Made by a program: the position numbers and the translations under genes. From Vitreimonas flagellata (GTDB taxonomy: Bacteria > Pseudomonadota > Alphaproteobacteria > Caulobacterales > Aquidulcibacteraceae), in NCBI RefSeq assembly GCF_004634425.1, contig NZ_SBJL01000004.1, positions 62,001 to 126,000 on the forward strand: 64,000 nucleotides of DNA, written 5' to 3'. Positions 62,961-64,000 of the stretch are shown here, piece by piece. Position 1 is the stretch's first letter. Every line of letters starts with the position of its first letter. The notes below the pieces were generated by a model, which made no database searches, had not been told where the DNA came from, and worked only from the letters and a program-made list of their open reading frames with translations.

Positions 62961-64000
62961 ATGGATGGCTCGTTCGCCAATACGGCAACGGCGCGCGTGC
63001 GCAGTTTCGCCAGCGAAGCAATACGGCGGATGCGAACCGCCGACCGGCGCCGGCTTTTGTTGATGGTTGGCGCCCCGGTTCTGGTGTTGGCGGCGGTGGC
63101 GGTCTGGCTGCTGGCGTCTGCAGGCGCGGTCAGCACCGACAACGCAACCGTGACTGCCGCCCGGGCGCCGATCAGCGCCAGCGTGCGTGGCCGCGTTGTC
63201 GAAATACTTGTCAGCGACAATCAGCCCGTGCGCGCCGGCGATCCGTTGGTCCGGCTCGACCAAGGTGATTTCCAGCGGGCCGTCACCACGGCCGAAGCGC
63301 GCTTGGCGGCGGCCCGGCTTCAGGTGTCGGCCTTGCGTGCGACCTATCAGGAAGCGATCGCGGGCAGGCGCGCCGCACAAGCCACGGCCGCCCACGCCAG
63401 GGCGGAAGCCAGACGGCAGGAGAACCTGTTCAGGGCAGGGGTGGTGTCGCGCCAGGATCTCGATGGCGCTCGTGTCCAGGCCGACGTGACCGCCCGTCAA
63501 GCCGCGGCCGCGACTGAAGGCGAGGCGATCGCTTTGGCCAATCTCGGCGGCGACCCGCGCGCCCACATTGATTCTCATCCCTTGGTCATGCAGGCCCTTG
63601 CCGCCCTTGAAGACGCGCGCAGCGATCTGGCCGACACAGAGATCAAGGCGCCGGCTGACGGCGTTGTCGCGCGCATAAGTCAGGTGCAGCTCGGCGCTTA
63701 CGTCCAGCCCGCCCAGACCCTTTTTTATGTTGTCTCTGGCGAACCCTGGATCGAGGCGGCATTCAAGGAAAATCAGATTGAGAACCTGCGCCCGGGTCAG
63801 CCGGTGCGCATTCGAATTGACGCTTTCCCAGGCGAAGCGTTTCGCGGTCATGTCGAGAGCTTTTCCCCGGGCACGGGCTCCAGCTTCGCAGTGCTGCCGG
63901 CCGAGAACGCGACCGGCAATTGGGTGCGCGTCGTACAACGCCTGAGCGTCCGCATCGCTTTCGACGAAGCGCCGCCTGATGCTGCGTTCGCCATGGGTCT
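62961..64000 (+). CDS. EmrA/HlyD-family efflux adaptor, second copy (3' end outside window)
   Basis: About 346 residues before the window ends; GAGGA stands eight bases before ATG 62961. Membrane segment near residue 35-55 (LLLMVGAPVLVLAAVAVWLLA), then VRGRVVEILVSDNQPVRAGDPLVRLD, long helical hairpin and PWIEAAFKENQIENLRPGQPVRIRID. Many runs are shared with the first adaptor, e.g. SFSPGTG and ENATGNWVRVVQR versus QNATGNWVKVVQR. An EmrB-like partner probably follows outside the window. Confidence 0.92.
   Translation, partial: MDGSFANTATARVRSFASEAIRRMRTADRRRLLLMVGAPVLVLAAVAVWLLASAGAVSTDNATVTAARAPISASVRGRVVEILVSDNQPVRAGDPLVRLDQGDFQRAVTTAEARLAAARLQVSALRATYQEAIAGRRAAQATAAHARAEARRQENLFRAGVVSRQDLDGARVQADVTARQAAAATEGEAIALANLGGDPRAHIDSHPLVMQALAALEDARSDLADTEIKAPADGVVARISQVQLGAYVQPAQTLFYVVSGEPWIEAAFKENQIENLRPGQPVRIRIDAFPGEAFRGHVESFSPGTGSSFAVLPAENATGNWVRVVQRLSVRIAFDEAPPDAAFAMG

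Overview
The window is GC-rich, densely packed and read on both strands. It looks like the chromosome of an alphaproteobacterium of the Caulobacterales / Hyphomonadaceae type. This is inferred from the large TonB receptors, the FecI/FecR modules, an alphaproteobacterial-style lasso-peptide cluster with its own isopeptidase, a UbiM-type hydroxylase, a coenzyme-B12 ribonucleotide reductase and Paracoccus-like fused NarK. No rRNA, tRNA or CRISPR array was seen.

Layout. (1) 1-2.8 kb, minus strand: a cut-off ArdC-type antirestriction protein and a large ParB-like protein, probably the edge of a mobile or plasmid-derived block. (2) 3.1-16.4 kb: an accessory block with a quorum-sensing pair (luxR, lux-box-like operator, luxI), a PhyH-type dioxygenase and a GntR regulator. 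Then comes a lasso-peptide locus: two short genes for near-identical, very acidic precursors, a B protein (RRE plus protease) and an asparagine-synthetase-like C protein. Convergent to these lies an operon of ECF sigma, FecR, TonB receptor with STN domain, and lasso isopeptidase. A small XRE regulator and an unknown protein sit divergently at the border. The two precursors are too short to be found by ordinary ORF length cut-offs.

(3) 16.4-45.6 kb: an anaerobic nitrate-respiration block. Divergent from a central Crp/Fnr-type regulator lie narK-narG-narH-narJ-(outer-membrane barrel)-narI-ppiC-unknown-hemerythrin on the plus strand. On the minus strand, regulator-mobA-moaA-moaD-tauE-moaE-moaB-moaC-moeA make the molybdenum cofactor. 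Further on the minus strand are hemN-nnrS-ubiM-ThDP enzyme-FAD oxidoreductase-carbonic anhydrase. The block ends with nrdJ (oxygen-independent dNTP synthesis) and a divergent RIC/YtfE-like di-iron protein. TTGAT-N4-ATCAA boxes, or close variants, stand before regulator, narK, hemN and nrdJ/RIC, so the block reads as one regulon of the encoded regulator.

(4) 45.7-53.3 kb: mixed genes. These include a minimal tyrosine recombinase, a membrane AraC regulator, a fatty-acid hydroxylase fused to a DUF2147 domain, two methyltransferases, a GFA protein, an SSB-like/HNH pair, a membrane protein and a frameshifted small gene. (5) 53.4-64 kb: a TonB receptor, an alpha/beta hydrolase and two paralogous MarR regulators, each with the same GTAAAG-N2-CTTTAC-type operator. 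EmrA/EmrB-like efflux genes, TetR and LysR regulators, a relic of an ABC-2 permease and a second EmrA-like adaptor follow, the last cut by the window end.
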